Source: Pisaster brevispinus (taxonomy: Eukaryota > Echinodermata > Asteroidea > Forcipulatida > Asteriidae). Taken from it: a DNA stretch of 64,000 bases. The position numbers and the translations under genes are program-made. The notes beneath the pieces were generated by a model, which was given only the letters and a program-made list of their open reading frames with translations, was not told the DNA's origin and ran no database searches. Location of the stretch: the NCBI GenBank assembly GCA_023634235.1, contig JAMKCF010000020.1, positions 11,007,373 to 11,071,372 of the forward strand. The letters run 5' to 3'. The first letter of the stretch is position 1. Each line of letters opens with the position of its first letter. Of this stretch, positions 23,164 to 33,808 are shown in pieces.

Positions 23164-25930
23164 TTGTATGTCAAAATGAGACCTCTTTTGCTACCTCAGT
23201 CAATTACAAGTTGTTATTATTGTGCTTTTTATTCCCCGCCCAACGATACCAATGCATTGTTAATTGATCATCTTTTAGAAACAATTGACAAAATTACTAC
23301 TAGCTTTCCGGAAGCTGGTGCTGTAATTGCTGGTGGTATGAATCGCACGCACCATAGGTCAATTTGTTCAGGTAGTTGACTGTCCTACTAGAGGTTCTGC
23401 GATCTTTGACAAGATTATTAGTAATATCTCCTCACAATAGCATCCTCCTATTGTCATGGCTCCCCTTGCACACAGTGACCATAATACCGTTCTGTGGCGT
23501 CCGAAAGTGAATAATGTTATTCAAAAACAATAAGACATGTATCAAAGCTGCTAGACCAATGAAGCTGTCTTCTGTCCGCGAGTTTGGTCAATGGATTACG
23601 CAGTTTGATTGGTCAGAGATTGATGATGCATTGGGCACTCAAAACAAATGTAGTGGTTCTTTTTACGACACTCTGGATCAAGCTATCGGTGAATATTATC
23701 CAACTCAGTCCACCAGATTACACATTCATGATAAACCCTGGATGACAGCAGAAATCAATTCATTAATTAAGTGTAGGCAGACTTTACTTTCTGAAAGCAA
23801 TGTTAGTTGGAAATCTGTCAGGAATAAGATCATTCGTAAAGTCGCCTCTGCTAAAAAAGATTATTATGATAATCATGTTCGAATTCTAAAAACAAAAAAT
23901 CCTGCTGGGTGGTATCGCACCATAAGACTGATGACTTCAGGCACTACTCCAAACCCTACAATTTACCCACCACCTGGAACTTGTAATTTCTACCTCCATG
24001 ATTGTAGTAATGATGTGCATATTGCAAACAGCATCAATAATCATGTTTTATACCTCGATAGGAAATGATTTATGTCCTTTGGATTTATCATCGCTTCCAG
24101 CATATTTCCCTTCTCCTGAGCTTTGTCCAACTGTTCAAGAATGGAAGGTATTTTTTCAACTAAAAAGAGATCAGTTGTAGGAAGGCTGGAGGTCCGTATG
24201 GAATTCAGCCCCTATTGTTCGTGAATTTGCATATGAATTGAGTAAAACTCTTAATTCATCGTACCAGGAAGGTGTGGTTCCTAATCAGTGGAAACAAGCC
24301 ATTGTTATTCCTCTGCCTAAAAGTTCTCCCGCAACTTGGAACAAACTTCGTCCTATTTCCTTAACTGATCATTTTGCCGTTAGCTGAACATTTCGTTGTT
24401 CAGTGGATCATTTCAGATATCCAAGATAACTTGGATCCTAATCAGTTTGGTAACAGAAAAGGAGTGTCTACTTCCCATAATCAAACTTGTTGATAATCTA
24501 AACGCTCATGCCGAGCTTACGGAGAGTCACAGTTCATTGGTTGTCACATATTTTACTAAGGCATTTGATCTTGTTGATCATAATATTGTTATTCGTGATT
24601 TGCTTCGTCTGGGTGCAAGCCAAGGCGATTGTCCCTCGGGTTTGTAGCTTTTTAACCGAAAGATCACAGTGTGTCAGGTATAACAAATATTGTGTCTAAT
24701 TTCAATGTCCTCAAGGGCGGTCTCCCACAAGGAACCAAGTTCGGGCCATTGGGTTTTCTTGCAAAATTTAATAGTGCTGTTCATTCTGAGAATGTCATTA
24801 ACAGTCGATTGCTTAGTTTGAAATATGTTGACGATTTGACTATTTTGGAGAACAGTGGCGGTAATGATTTTCACAATATGCAATCTGTTTTGTATGAGTT
24901 TGGTGAATGTGCTATTGAAAATAATATGAAAATCAATCCAGATAAATGTGCTACAATGACTGTATGCCTTATGAAGAATATCCCTCAGCTTCCTCATCTA
25001 CAAATTTCATCCACTGATCTCCAAACTGTCGATTGTGTTAAGACTCTTGGCATTTTAATCAATGGGATAAACATGTTGATCAGATTTATCGTAAAGCTAG
25101 CAATAAATTATACATGCTTAAACTATTGAAACAAATTCCACATTTCCAGTTTTATTAACAATTTATAAGGGTTACATACGACCATTGACAGAGTGTGCAG
25201 CTCCAGTATGGAATGCAGGGTTTTAACGAGAACTCATGTCAACAAATTGGAGATTATTCAAAAGCGTGCTCTTAAAATTATTTTGGGCTTGGGTTATGTA
25301 ACCTACGATCACGCACTTATTAAATGCAATTTAGTGTCTCTCCATGACCGTAGAAAAGATCTTTGCATCAGCTTTGCAACAAAGCTTAAAGATTCCGACG
25401 TGTTTCGTCAGTGGCTACCCAAGCCAAGAGGTTGTAGTGTGCAATATCAGTTAAGAAACAGTAACAATCTTTCCGAAATTAAGTGCAAAACAAATAGATA
25501 CAAAATAGTCCGATACCTTACTTTGTTAGTATTTTGAACCAAGTATAAATTTATCTTTTTAAAATTTGTGCCATGTTTTTATTTTCTGGATGTATTTTTG
25601 TTAAATGGGTAAATACGTAACTATTTTTTAAAGTAATTTGGGTTTGAACAAAGAAAAATTGACTGGAGCGGGACTTGAACCAACGACCTCTGGATTAACG
25701 GAGGTCGTTGGTTCAAGTCCCGCTCCAGTCAATTTTTCTTTGTTCAAACCCAAATTATAAAAAAGTTACCCAGTCAGTTTCCCTTGTGGTTTAGTACTTG
25801 ATATTTTTAAAGTAATAATTTGATGTTCATTGTTTTGTTTTTAAAAAGGTAAACTTTGTAGCAATTTAGCCCCTGGGCTACAAATACATTGTTTTAATAA
25901 ACCAGATATAATAATAATAATAATATATAT
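23164..25930 (+). pseudogene. Degenerate non-LTR retrotransposon (endonuclease-reverse transcriptase)
   Basis: Fragments in successive frames follow LINE ORF2 order. Endonuclease: 'CAFYSPPNDTNALLIDHLLE', 'AGAVIAGGMNR' (the catalytic GD.N is changed), 'CPTRGSAIFD' and 'SDHNTVLWRP' up to about 23510. Linker: 23514-24068 with 'DKPWMTAEINSLI'. RT: 'VPNQWKQAIVIPLPK..LRPISLT' near 24280-24370, 'LDPNQFGNRKGVSTSHNQT', 'FTKAFDLVDHNIV', 'LKGGLPQGTKFGPL', and 'YVDDLTILENSG' carrying the catalytic YVDD (about 24826). C-terminus: 'VNKLEIIQKRALKIILG' at 25232. The tail 'AATAAACCAGATATAATAATAA' ends near 25930. Many frameshifts and stops: dead. The style suggests a CR1/L2/Rex-like clade (inference). The 5' end is truncated. 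Confidence 0.88.
25638..25803 (+). mobile_element. Snap-back tRNA-like SINE inserted in the LINE 3' region
   Basis: A 57-bp perfect inverted repeat (25634-25690 against 25701-25757) surrounds a 10-base loop TGGATTAACG. Each arm carries the tRNA 3' half with the B-box core GGTTCAAGTCC, then 'CGCTCCAGTC' and a SINE body 'AATTTTTCTTTGTTCAAACC'. A tail 'TTACCCAGTCAGTTTCCC' follows the right arm. TTTTTAAAGTAAT is directly repeated at 25625-25637 and 25804-25816: a 13-bp target duplication as made by LINE machinery. Normal-headed relatives lie at 41130, 44276 and 45945. The A-box half of the tRNA is missing. Confidence 0.8.
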
Positions 25931-26113
25931 TATTAATAGTAAAATACCATTTATAATTTTTTTTTTTCAAATCCGGGAGTTCCATGGGTTCAGACATTCT
26001 GCCATTTTTCTTTTTTTCGGGCTCCTGGCTCGTGGCTCAGTCTAACACAGAAACACTTGCGTACAAAATACACACCGGCCAAAAAGTTACGATGGAGCAG
26101 GAACCCAAGCCGA

Positions 26114-26306
26114 GGGCCCAATTTCATTGAGCTGCTTTTGTTAATAAGCAGCAACTAGTTCTTAACCAGTTTCAGCTAAGCGATATTGACCAGTTACAGA
26201 TGATACATGTGCATTGGTATATTGGCTGGTTAACCTTATTCTAGTATATAAGCAATGTTTTGCTTAGCTACTTTTTGTGCTTAAGCAGCTCTATGAAATT
26301 GGGCCC
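26114..26306. mobile_element. GGGCCCAATTTCAT hairpin MITE, complete copy
   Basis: The 193-bp element starts GGGCCCAATTTCATTGAGCT and ends AGCTCTATGAAATTGGGCCC, inverted with one mismatch in 20. CGA / TCG just outside extends the arm. The interior has 'TTGGCTGGTTAACCTTATTC' and repeated 'GCTTAGC' words. Relatives lie at 21346, 27495 and 59549. Confidence 0.85.
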
Positions 26307-26630
26307 TCGTATTGAGTATCTTGGTTACGTCATTTCGGAAGTCCGATGCTACGTTGCAATGTGCACTGTATAGGCGAAACGCACTTGGCTAGACGCACAC
26401 CATATCTTTATCTGAAAATTTGCTGTCGAAATGGCAGACAACGCCCCACTCCAAACCGAGGCTTAATTTTAGTTTGAACTTATACTACACTTTCCCCAAC
26501 ATTAATCTCGGGACTTTGCTTAAACCTCGGCCAAAGCTTTTTCCAAACTTCAAGCACATAATCTAACACTGCTGACGTAGCCCAAGCCGGAAAGCTGGAT
26601 CTGGAGGGCCGGTGTCCTAGGGAAATTTGT

Positions 26631-26770
26631 CCCCGGAGATTCTATCCCCGTATGGGAAATTAACACGGGCTGATGAAGGAGGTTGATTCAAAAGAAGGAG
26701 GTTGATTCAAAAGAGTGCGCTGTCAAAAGAAAATTGAACACAGTTCACCGTATGGGGGGACAGAATCTCC
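26631..26770. mobile_element. GGAGATTCTRTCCCC TIR element
   Basis: The left end is CCCCGGAGATTCTATCCCCG. The right end, reversed, is GGAGATTCTGTCCCCCCATA. The 140-bp element contains a 19-bp tandem duplication, 'GAAGGAGGTTGATTCAAAA' twice. The partial copy at 1575-1646 has only one unit. Confidence 0.75.
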
Positions 26771-27490
26771 TGCCACACCGGCGACGAGGTTCGGACAAAA
26801 AAAACATCGTTTAAATCTCAGCTGAATCTATAAAACTATGGCTTAATCTGACTCGAGTGTAGTGCACAAACCTGTCAAAATGTTAATACTTAGGTAAATA
26901 CAAACTTACCGCGAGAAAATATACAACACTTCTTTCTATCTAAAATATTCAAGTATTTGGTATTTCAGCAAAGCAGGGCAAAAACACTTAATCGCTCAAT
27001 GTCATGTCATATAGAGCTACGGCATGCTAATACATGGTACACGATTAACGCCTGTGGCGTGTAGAACAATGTTAGCCGCTTTATGACTTTCAAATGTCAA
27101 AAATGGATCTCTTCTCATCTTACCATGTTTGTGTCATGGATATTTTTGCAAAGCCATTTTAAAATCTAAATTTGACAGCAATGCCGTAATTTATATAACG
27201 AATCTGCTTTACTAGAGGTAGAAGGAGAGTGAACTACTATTTTTGTTTTGCAACTAAAAAGAAGTAGTTTTGTTTTGGTGTCCAATTATGTAAATGTTGG
27301 TATCCAATTACGCCACCTATGGTAACCACTAAGACTCTGTGCCGATTGAAGCTGTTACACAGAACATTTTGCTAAGCCATTGTGAACGATAAGACATTTG
27401 TGCCTAACCTTTCAGTGCTAAGCAAGGTAGTACCGTGCTTAGTAGGCTAGTGCTTAGCTTAATAATGACTGAATACATTCATGACATTAG
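26771..27490. other. Intergenic, no gene seen
   Basis: No feature recognised apart from scattered 'GCTTAGC' words. Confidence 0.4.
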
Positions 27491-27494
27491 AACC

Positions 27495-27653
27495 GGGCTC
27501 CAATTTTAATGAGCCGCTTAAAGCATCAAATATTATGTTCTTCTTAGCACAAATAAATCGGACACCACTCACAGATGATAAGTATGTTACGGCATTTCGG
27601 CTGTTGTGCTTAGCTACTCATTGCGCTTAAGCAGCTCTATGAAGCTGGGCCCC
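27495..27653. mobile_element. GGGCCCAATTTCAT hairpin MITE, diverged copy
   Basis: The left end GGGCTCCAATTTTAATGAGC and right end GCAGCTCTATGAAGCTGGGC are the family termini with several substitutions. The interior keeps 'CACAGATGATAAGTATG' and 'GTGCTTAGCTACT'. Confidence 0.75.
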
Positions 27654-27674
27654 AAAGCACCCAAGCATAGGATG

Positions 27675-27854
27675 CCCATAGCAACACCCGTAGCAACAGC
27701 CACAGCCGTAGCCGCATCCGCCTGTTTAGACACGGCCTTATTAAGTGTTTCTCCTTTCTTAGGTGAAACTTGAGCCGTAAACATTTCCTTTAGCCGTATC
27801 CAAATCGGCGGCTACAGCTACGGCTACGACTCTTGCTAAGGGTGTTGCTAAAGG
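27675..27854. mobile_element. Foldback element with GTAGCC-rich arms
   Basis: The left arm 'CCATAGCAACACCCGTAGCA' runs into 'ACAGCCGTAGCCGC'. The right arm, reversed, reads 'CCTTTAGCAACACCCTTAGC' into 'GTAGCCGTAGCTGTAGCCGC'. Arms are about 48 bp and the central region about 85 bp. No coding capacity. Confidence 0.75.
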
Positions 27855-28786
27855 AGTCCTAAAGCCGTAGCGGCCAACGTGGACACTGCCTCTGACTTAA
27901 TAAAAACCTTTACACCACAGGAAAAAAACTGTGTCAAATTTAAGGGAAACATTTTCCTTGACAGAAAAAAAACCCAATCCGTGTGTAATCGTGTAAACAT
28001 CTTTATACATTTACATAAACATAATTATGTACACTTACATAGTATTGTTATTGGAAGGTAAACTGTGTCGTCAGTATCGTTTGGCTTTATTTTGAGAACA
28101 AAGGAAGAACGGCAAAAGGAAAATGAAACCACTGACTGTATCTGTTCGTTATAAAACGAAAAAGGTACAAACAAGAACATTTTGCGCTACATCCATACTC
28201 CACTGTAATGCCCTTACCAGCAATAATGTACCCGCTTTACTGTTGAGCTTTCGTAACCAGTACACTGTCATAGCAATCTTTTAAAAGTCTGGTTATCTGT
28301 AGATTAATCCACCATCCACTCCATCCACTTTATGCACTCCGTCCATTCCATCTCCTCCACTTGTAAATAACTCAATTGAGAGGGCACATTGTTTAACGCC
28401 AACCCCATACAGTCCAAGATAAGCAGTTTGCCTATACCTATCTTCACGGAAAGACGACAAATCCTCTTGCGTCATCAGCCAACTTTATATACAAGTATAG
28501 TCACCACACTTATTGAAAGTCCATCAAATCCAATCAAAATGTTCATGCATAATCTTGGCGATCAACAAGTTTGTTTTCTTGTCCACCAAATTGATTTGTT
28601 ATTCAAATTGCAACAATTCCGATGTTTTTACTTCACTTCGGAAAACATAATATTCATCTGGAAACCTACAATTGTGGAGTATTGATGTCAATCACTTCAA
28701 CGAGTTTATGGTGCGTGTTTATAGGCTTAAAATAACTCTGGGAACGAGGTCAAGTTTAACTTTAAAACATTTACTGTTGATGAGCA
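27855..28786. other. 3' side of receptor gene 2; no other gene seen
   Basis: This is the presumed 3' UTR and downstream region of the minus-strand receptor. The nearest AATAAA on the minus strand is at 28086-28091, about 700 bp beyond the stop; its use is uncertain. Short frames near 28293-28685 show no domain. Confidence 0.4.
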
Positions 28787-29198
28787 TTACAAGCGCGACA
28801 CACGAGAAAAACTAGTTCCCTGACTCATTCGCGTTCTTCCCGTTATGGCAGACTTTCTTGAGCTCTGACTATTTTCCGAATTCCGAATGGCACCTGGGCA
28901 TCTAAAGCATTGTAGCAAACACGCTCTGTGTTTTGAACTGATGATGAAGAGGAGCCAGGGATCCAGACACGTGTTGATAACGGGCATTACAATTCCTGCA
29001 TATCTCAGGTAGTCTGTTGCCGTAGTCGACGTGGCGTACAGTGCAGCTCCAGTCAGGGATAAACTCCAAATGTTATAGAAGAAGTACGGGAGCCAGCAAA
29101 TAGCGAAGAAGATGGTGATGACGAGCACCGAGGCAGCCAGGCGCTTGCGGACTTTGACCTGGTGAGCCATGGCTGAAGTCTCAAAGTCATTTTGAAAT
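28787..29198 (-). CDS. Receptor gene 2, exon 2: TM6, TM7 and C-terminal tail
   Basis: Exon 2 follows the acceptor TTCTCACAG. Its first base completes codon 222, and the exon codes residues 223-358. It keeps 'RKRLAASVLVITIFFA' into TM6 with C256-W257-L258-P259, and TM7 with N297-T298-C299-L300-D301-P302-W303-L304-L305-F306. This is the same DPxxLF replacement of the usual NPxxY as in gene 1. The tail has cysteines in 'HRACLLQCFRC', then a Ser/Arg-rich segment unlike gene 1. It ends V-S-R-L, which fits a class I PDZ ligand (S at position -2, L at 0). Many serines and threonines could serve receptor-kinase phosphorylation and arrestin binding. Confidence 0.92.
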
Positions 29199-29435
29199 CT
29201 GTGAGAATGACAAAAAGGGAATAGTATGAATGGTATGTCTCCAGTCCGAATCACTAATCGTTTACAATAAATCAGTTGTACAAGTGTGACACCAGATAAA
29301 TTTTAATCAATAAAAAACTAACACATCTCGTGGGTTTTTATTACCTCAGTATGAAAGCCTGTTAAACGGTCAACTTTACATCAGGTGTAAAATATATTGA
29401 ATTTAAATCGATGTTTAATTGATATCAATACGAAC
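29199..29435 (-). other. Intron of receptor gene 2 (237 bp)
   Basis: The donor is AAGAG|GTTCGT, a weak GT site, and the acceptor TTCTCACAG. Position and phase (2) are identical to the gene 1 intron, and no repeat is recognised inside. Read-through would add about 17 unrelated residues before a stop, so an unspliced message would encode a TM1-TM5 truncation. Confidence 0.85.
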
Positions 29436-30100
29436 CTCTTTGTACTCTTGTAGAGTGAAATCGCAATCTTCATGTAGTAGAACCCTACTGTGACAAGTGG
29501 AATGACGTAACCAATCAGAGCTCGGAAGGATTCGTAACCCATCGCCACTTCGGTATTCTCCGACGTCGACCGACACTGTTTTGCGTTACTGACCTTGGCG
29601 AAAAACAGAGTTGGTACGGGGAACAAAATGGCTGCTAACCATACGAAGATGACAACACACACACTGCTAGACATAAACGAGTCCCTCCCCTGTCGACGCG
29701 CCTCCATTCCCCGTACGATGGCAGTAAAGCGTTCCCGGCTTAACGCCGCAAGAGCAAAAACGCTCGCGTACTGCCCAACAAAAGCAAGGTAGGCTTTGAG
29801 TTTACAAGCGGATGGTGATAAATCCGACTGTGGGTTAATCTCATGCTCAATGTAGATCGGTGTGGGGATAAGGATATAGAGCAAATCACCAAGCGCGAGG
29901 TTAAAGATGAGGATATTTGGTGCAGTTCTCATGTGTTTAGCTCCCAAAATGGCGTACATCATACAGATATTTCCAACAAAACCGACGAAACTGAGCACAG
30001 CCAGAAAAATTGGCACAGTGAGATTTGCTGAGCTAGGTGGTATTTCTGTGTCGTTTAAACTAGTACTATAGTAATAGTTATACGTGGAAGGGCCATCCAT
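29436..30100 (-). CDS. Receptor gene 2, exon 1: class A GPCR, TM1-TM5
   Basis: This codes residues 1-221 plus two bases of codon 222; the full protein is 358 residues. The start is the ATG at 30100, matching the paralogue's N-terminus. An in-frame ATG 87 bp upstream (30187) lies in repeat DNA and is rejected. Landmarks: sequons at N16 (NDT) and N26 (NLT), a Tyr-rich N-terminus (YNYYY, residues 7-11), G43-N44 in TM1, LALGD with D72 in TM2, 'SACKLKAYL' at TM3 start, E123-R124-F125 for DRY, 'KQC' cysteine in loop 2, and 'GYVIPLVTV' in TM5. About 84% identical to gene 1 over ~183 residues by eye. Same role: G-protein-coupled, probably peptide-binding receptor at the cell surface. The upstream region is a 30-bp minisatellite that probably lies in its leader or promoter. 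Confidence 0.93.
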
Positions 30101-30111
30101 TGTGTACTCTA

Positions 30112-30510
30112 GTAGTAAACCACGTTGCCTTTTACGATGATGACGTTGTAAACCACGTTGATTTAACGAAGAGGCGTGGTACACCACGTTGATTTTTTAC
30201 GAAGATGGCGAAAACCACGTGGCTATTTACAAAGATGGCGAAAACCACGTTGATTTTTACGGAGATGGCGAAAACTACGTTGCCTTTTACGGAGATGGCG
30301 AAAACCACGTGGCTTTTTACGAAGATGGCGAAAACCACGTTGATTTTTACGGAGATGGCGAAAACTACGTTGCTTTTTACGGAAATGGCTTAGTAAACAA
30401 CTTTAAACGGAGATGGCCTGGTTAAGTAAACCACGTTGTTTTTTACAGAGATGGCATCAGGAACCACGTGCGATTAACACAGAGGGTCAAGAAAACCACG
30501 TTTGTTCACG
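30112..30510. repeat. 30-bp minisatellite at the 5' side of receptor gene 2
   Basis: The core from about 30203 to 30380 has six 30-bp units: 'GATGGCGAAAACCACGTTGA' plus 'TTTTTACGGA'. Three variants cycle in order, giving a 90-bp higher-order period. Degenerate units extend to 30112 and about 30510. Variant units contain CACGTG (E-box), and each core unit carries ATGGCG, with AAGATGGCG in some. Because 30 is a multiple of three, both strands give long 10-residue-repeat frames that are not genes. Confidence 0.9.
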
Positions 30511-30524
30511 TAGATGACCAACTT

Positions 30525-31835
30525 TCATCGCCTATACCCGAAGAAGCTCAGTTAGTTCATGGTTAGTCAAACTCAGATAGTACCAGTTGTCCATAAACAC
30601 CGCTATCTGTTGAGATACCATAGTTATGAGATATTAAAAAGAGCATCGTGTATAATGTAATGACCCCGGAAGCAATTCGGGACTTAAGTAAAGTGGGACG
30701 AGAAAGGCCTCCAATGTGGTAGGCACAAAAGAAATTGCCGTTGAAAATGATCATATTTGGAGATTCGCGAGGTGCACGAAGTAATAAATACTAGGGAAAT
30801 AAATCTCCGTATACGGATGGTATGGTGGCACTGAGGTTGAGGTGTTTATAGATCTCGACGTTTCAATCAGTTTACTCTATATGTCTTCAAGAGAAGACTA
30901 AATCAATAGGATGATCAAATATATACAATGTACTTCAAAAATGTGTCTTCAAGGTCTTATTCCATTGCTATGCCACACGCTCCAGTGCCCACAGCAAAAA
31001 AAGTGCACAAGCACACAAAATTATGCTTACGAGAATAAGCCAAAATAAAAAGTCACACACATATTATGACTGGTATGCTTCCTTATTTTTGCTTAAAACA
31101 AAACTGTTAAACCCTGCACTGAGGGCCGCTGGCAGCACATGCTGAAATATTATTGTCCTTCGTACATACTGGTCAACTCATACGCCACGATATCCAAAGC
31201 CGGACCATGCCTATAGGAGGGGGCAGGAAAAACTCTGCCAACATCCTTATGTTCAAACTCGGTACGTCAATTGTTAATGCAGACCTCGAAATAACCCACA
31301 GCACCCACATCGATTGCCGTGGTGCCCTGTGCTTTTGCTGTGGTGCCCTTTGCGAGGTTCCAATACAAATTTACATTTTCCTCATAGAGGTGCCCCTTAC
31401 CAGATGGCCTTTGCTGTGCCCCTTCAAGGGCGAAGTTCAAAGCCTGTTAATGGTAGATGAAACTAAATTATCAAACTTACTTTATTGCGCAAACAAATAA
31501 TCTTAGATTAACCCAGGCAATACCTTGACATTAAAACACGCGCATGAAAAAACGTTGAAAAAAGTCAAAACAGCCCTCTTAACCTATGGAAAAAGCTTGT
31601 TAGCATGTACCGACAAAGTAGCACGAAGGCATTGCAACCAAAGATTCCCTCGCTTGAGGGTTTGAGCAGCTCTGTAAAAATGGGACCAGGTTGTGCTCAT
31701 ACCACGGACCAATAATACGACATAAACTGAAAAGAAAAGAAGAAAATAGATGAAAGTGCCCGGACACAGCAAGGTTTTTGCATTGTGTTTCTGCTAGACA
31801 CAAAGACTGGTTAATGCTAGACACAAAGATATACT
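30525..31835. other. Intergenic, no gene seen
   Basis: A stretch near 30838-30900 ('AGATCTCGACGTTTCAATCA') has the look of a Penelope-like or related retroelement fragment, but no protein is attached. The remainder is unassigned. Confidence 0.35.
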
Positions 31836-31839
31836 TGTT

Positions 31840-32298
31840 TTTCATCATTTATCCGCCCGTACCGATTTGTTTGAATTTTCCATCCCTTGCCGTTTTGCTC
31901 GTAGCTGGAGTAACTTGCCTACTGACCTTGTTAACAATTTCATGTGTTCCCCCTTACCGGAATTTTTATGTAAGCTCAATAATCATTTTGATGTCTAGTC
32001 TTGCTTTTTAAAGTTTTTCCTTTATGTCTATCTGTGTTCCTTTTTATGCTTGTTAGGCCTTTTATAGTTTTTCAGTGATTTGTATTATCTTCTGTGATTT
32101 CTTAACTGCCCTTTCTTGCCTTAACATATTTTTCTGGGATTTAGGAGACATACGCCTCTTGGCGACAGTTTTATTTTTAACTTTTATGTTCTCCTGGGCA
32201 TCCCACTGTTGTTTTTCCTTTGTTTTTAAAATATTTTTAATGTGTGTACATGTACTTGTAATGTGTTAGCCCGAATAAATATTATTATTATTATTAAA
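31840..32298 (+). mobile_element. Probable LINE 3' UTR with (ATT)n tail
   Basis: T-rich sequence ends 'TGTGTTAGCCCGAATAAATA' followed by (TTA)n at 32280-32298, the usual form of a CR1/L2/RTE-type 3' end. The frames inside are hydrophobic only because of T richness. Confidence 0.4.
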
Positions 32299-32939
32299 AG
32301 ATTCAATGGCATCACTGAGGAACCACAATCAAGGAAATCAGCTGATGGTAAGCTAAACAGTTGTTTGCCCGACCATTGGTCCCCTCATGACGAGTGACGT
32401 TGTCACATTACAGAACAGCGCCCTCACGAGTAAAATTAAATTATCCGATTAGTTATGAATAAGGAAAGGGAGTAAGTGTACTCCATCTTAATCTTTTTTA
32501 AAGAATCACAACAACAACAAAACCAGACGGACCAGAGAAAAACAACCTGAAGGGGGTAATTTTGTTTGGTTGGCCATAAACTGACGGGAAAGATCAACAA
32601 GTTCCTACGCAGTATTTTTTTTTTAATGATGCAAAATGTGTTCACTTTTCATTTTGCACTCAAGAAGGAAGTTTTTTTCAGACTAGTTAGAATTGTCTTT
32701 ATTGTCAATAATGTTTCAACGTTGTTTGTAGATTGTTAAAGCCCAAATATTTGAACTCTTGGTTATTGTTTATAATTTGTCCTCTACCAGTCAGCGGAAA
32801 CGATTGAGCCCCACTCTGTAATGTTTACACACTGGTACACTCTCAGTATCCTTTTTCGAAATACAAACGCCGTCCCTCTAAATTAGCTCTTAAATCTATA
32901 AATCCGATTTCAATGTTTACATTACTTGAATTGTTTGCC

Positions 32940-33336
32940 TTAATAAAAGGTAGGGTAATCATAGATTGGTTTTTGTCAACGAAATGCTGATTTATATACA
33001 ACATTATAAAGACACATACAGTTAAAGTCAAATGTGAAAGTTTCAGCTAATACAGTGTCTACGTCCAATCCGTCCACGTTTAGCGAGGTAACGGCGGGTA
33101 CCGACCGCATCACTGGCCGCAGCATGCGCCAAGGGACACCAACCTTTACAAAATCTGAGAAACAATTCATGAAAATATTTGGGGGTGAAAAATTATCCAA
33201 ACAATATTTCTTCGAAGGGAATCCATTCTCAGAAATGAAACAGTAGTTTATACTTCTAACAGCTGCAGTACTTCTTACAAAGGTTTTTATGGGTCATTAA
33301 TTTTTTATGTAGTTACCAATTTATGACATACCTTCA
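32940..33336 (+). mobile_element. GGTAGGGTCATAG MITE, copy at 33 kb
   Basis: The left end 'AAAAGGTAGGGTAATCATAG' and the right end, reversed 'GGTATGTCATAAATTGGTAA', bracket about 397 bp. It shares ordered blocks with 45122-45548: 'GTCCACGTTTAGC', 'CGGGTACCGACCGCATC', 'CTTCGAAGG.AATCC'. Confidence 0.75.
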
Positions 33337-33339
33337 GTA

Positions 33340-33805
33340 GTAATTACATTTGCGGTGGATGCACCAGTTGATTAAGATTAATTGCACGTCGTAGACAATG
33401 TAAAATGAAGGGTTTCTTTGTCGCAATATTAGACTTGTGGACAAGTCGCGATGTAGCTAGCTCTCAACACTGCCCTGGGTGCACCACATTGAAAAAGGCA
33501 AAAATTTACGCGCCAAATTGATTTATTATCCTTATTTGTAAACCCGGTACTTGTTTAGAAAAATATCATTTCGGGGTCATACAATTACATGTATTGTGTA
33601 AATATGATAAGTTACCACCGTCTGGGGGTTCTGTGCATGACTACATAAATCTTGGCTTTAAAGTTGGTCCGATAGGCTTTGGGCAGTGGAGGTATGCTTA
33701 ATTAAAACTGTTAGCAAGCGGTTTGGGTGAAAGACCCCCCCCCTCCTCACATCCAAAACGACTGACCTGTCAAAAATTGAAAAGAAATCTGAAGTTTAGT
33801 TGCCC
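33340..33805. other. Intergenic, no gene seen
   Basis: No feature recognised. A 'GGGTGCACCACATTG' match to the 6183 element terminus occurs near 33479 without a partner. Confidence 0.4.
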
Positions 33806-33808
33806 GAA

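Noticed and set aside
30101..30187. 29-residue N-terminal extension of receptor gene 2 from an upstream ATG
   Set aside because: It is encoded by the degenerate minisatellite edge and is absent from the paralogue; the ATG at 30100 aligns with gene 1's start.
30132..30425. Ten-residue repeat proteins on both strands upstream of receptor gene 2
   Set aside because: Both strands are open through the same 30-bp minisatellite; the paralogue has no such coding extension.
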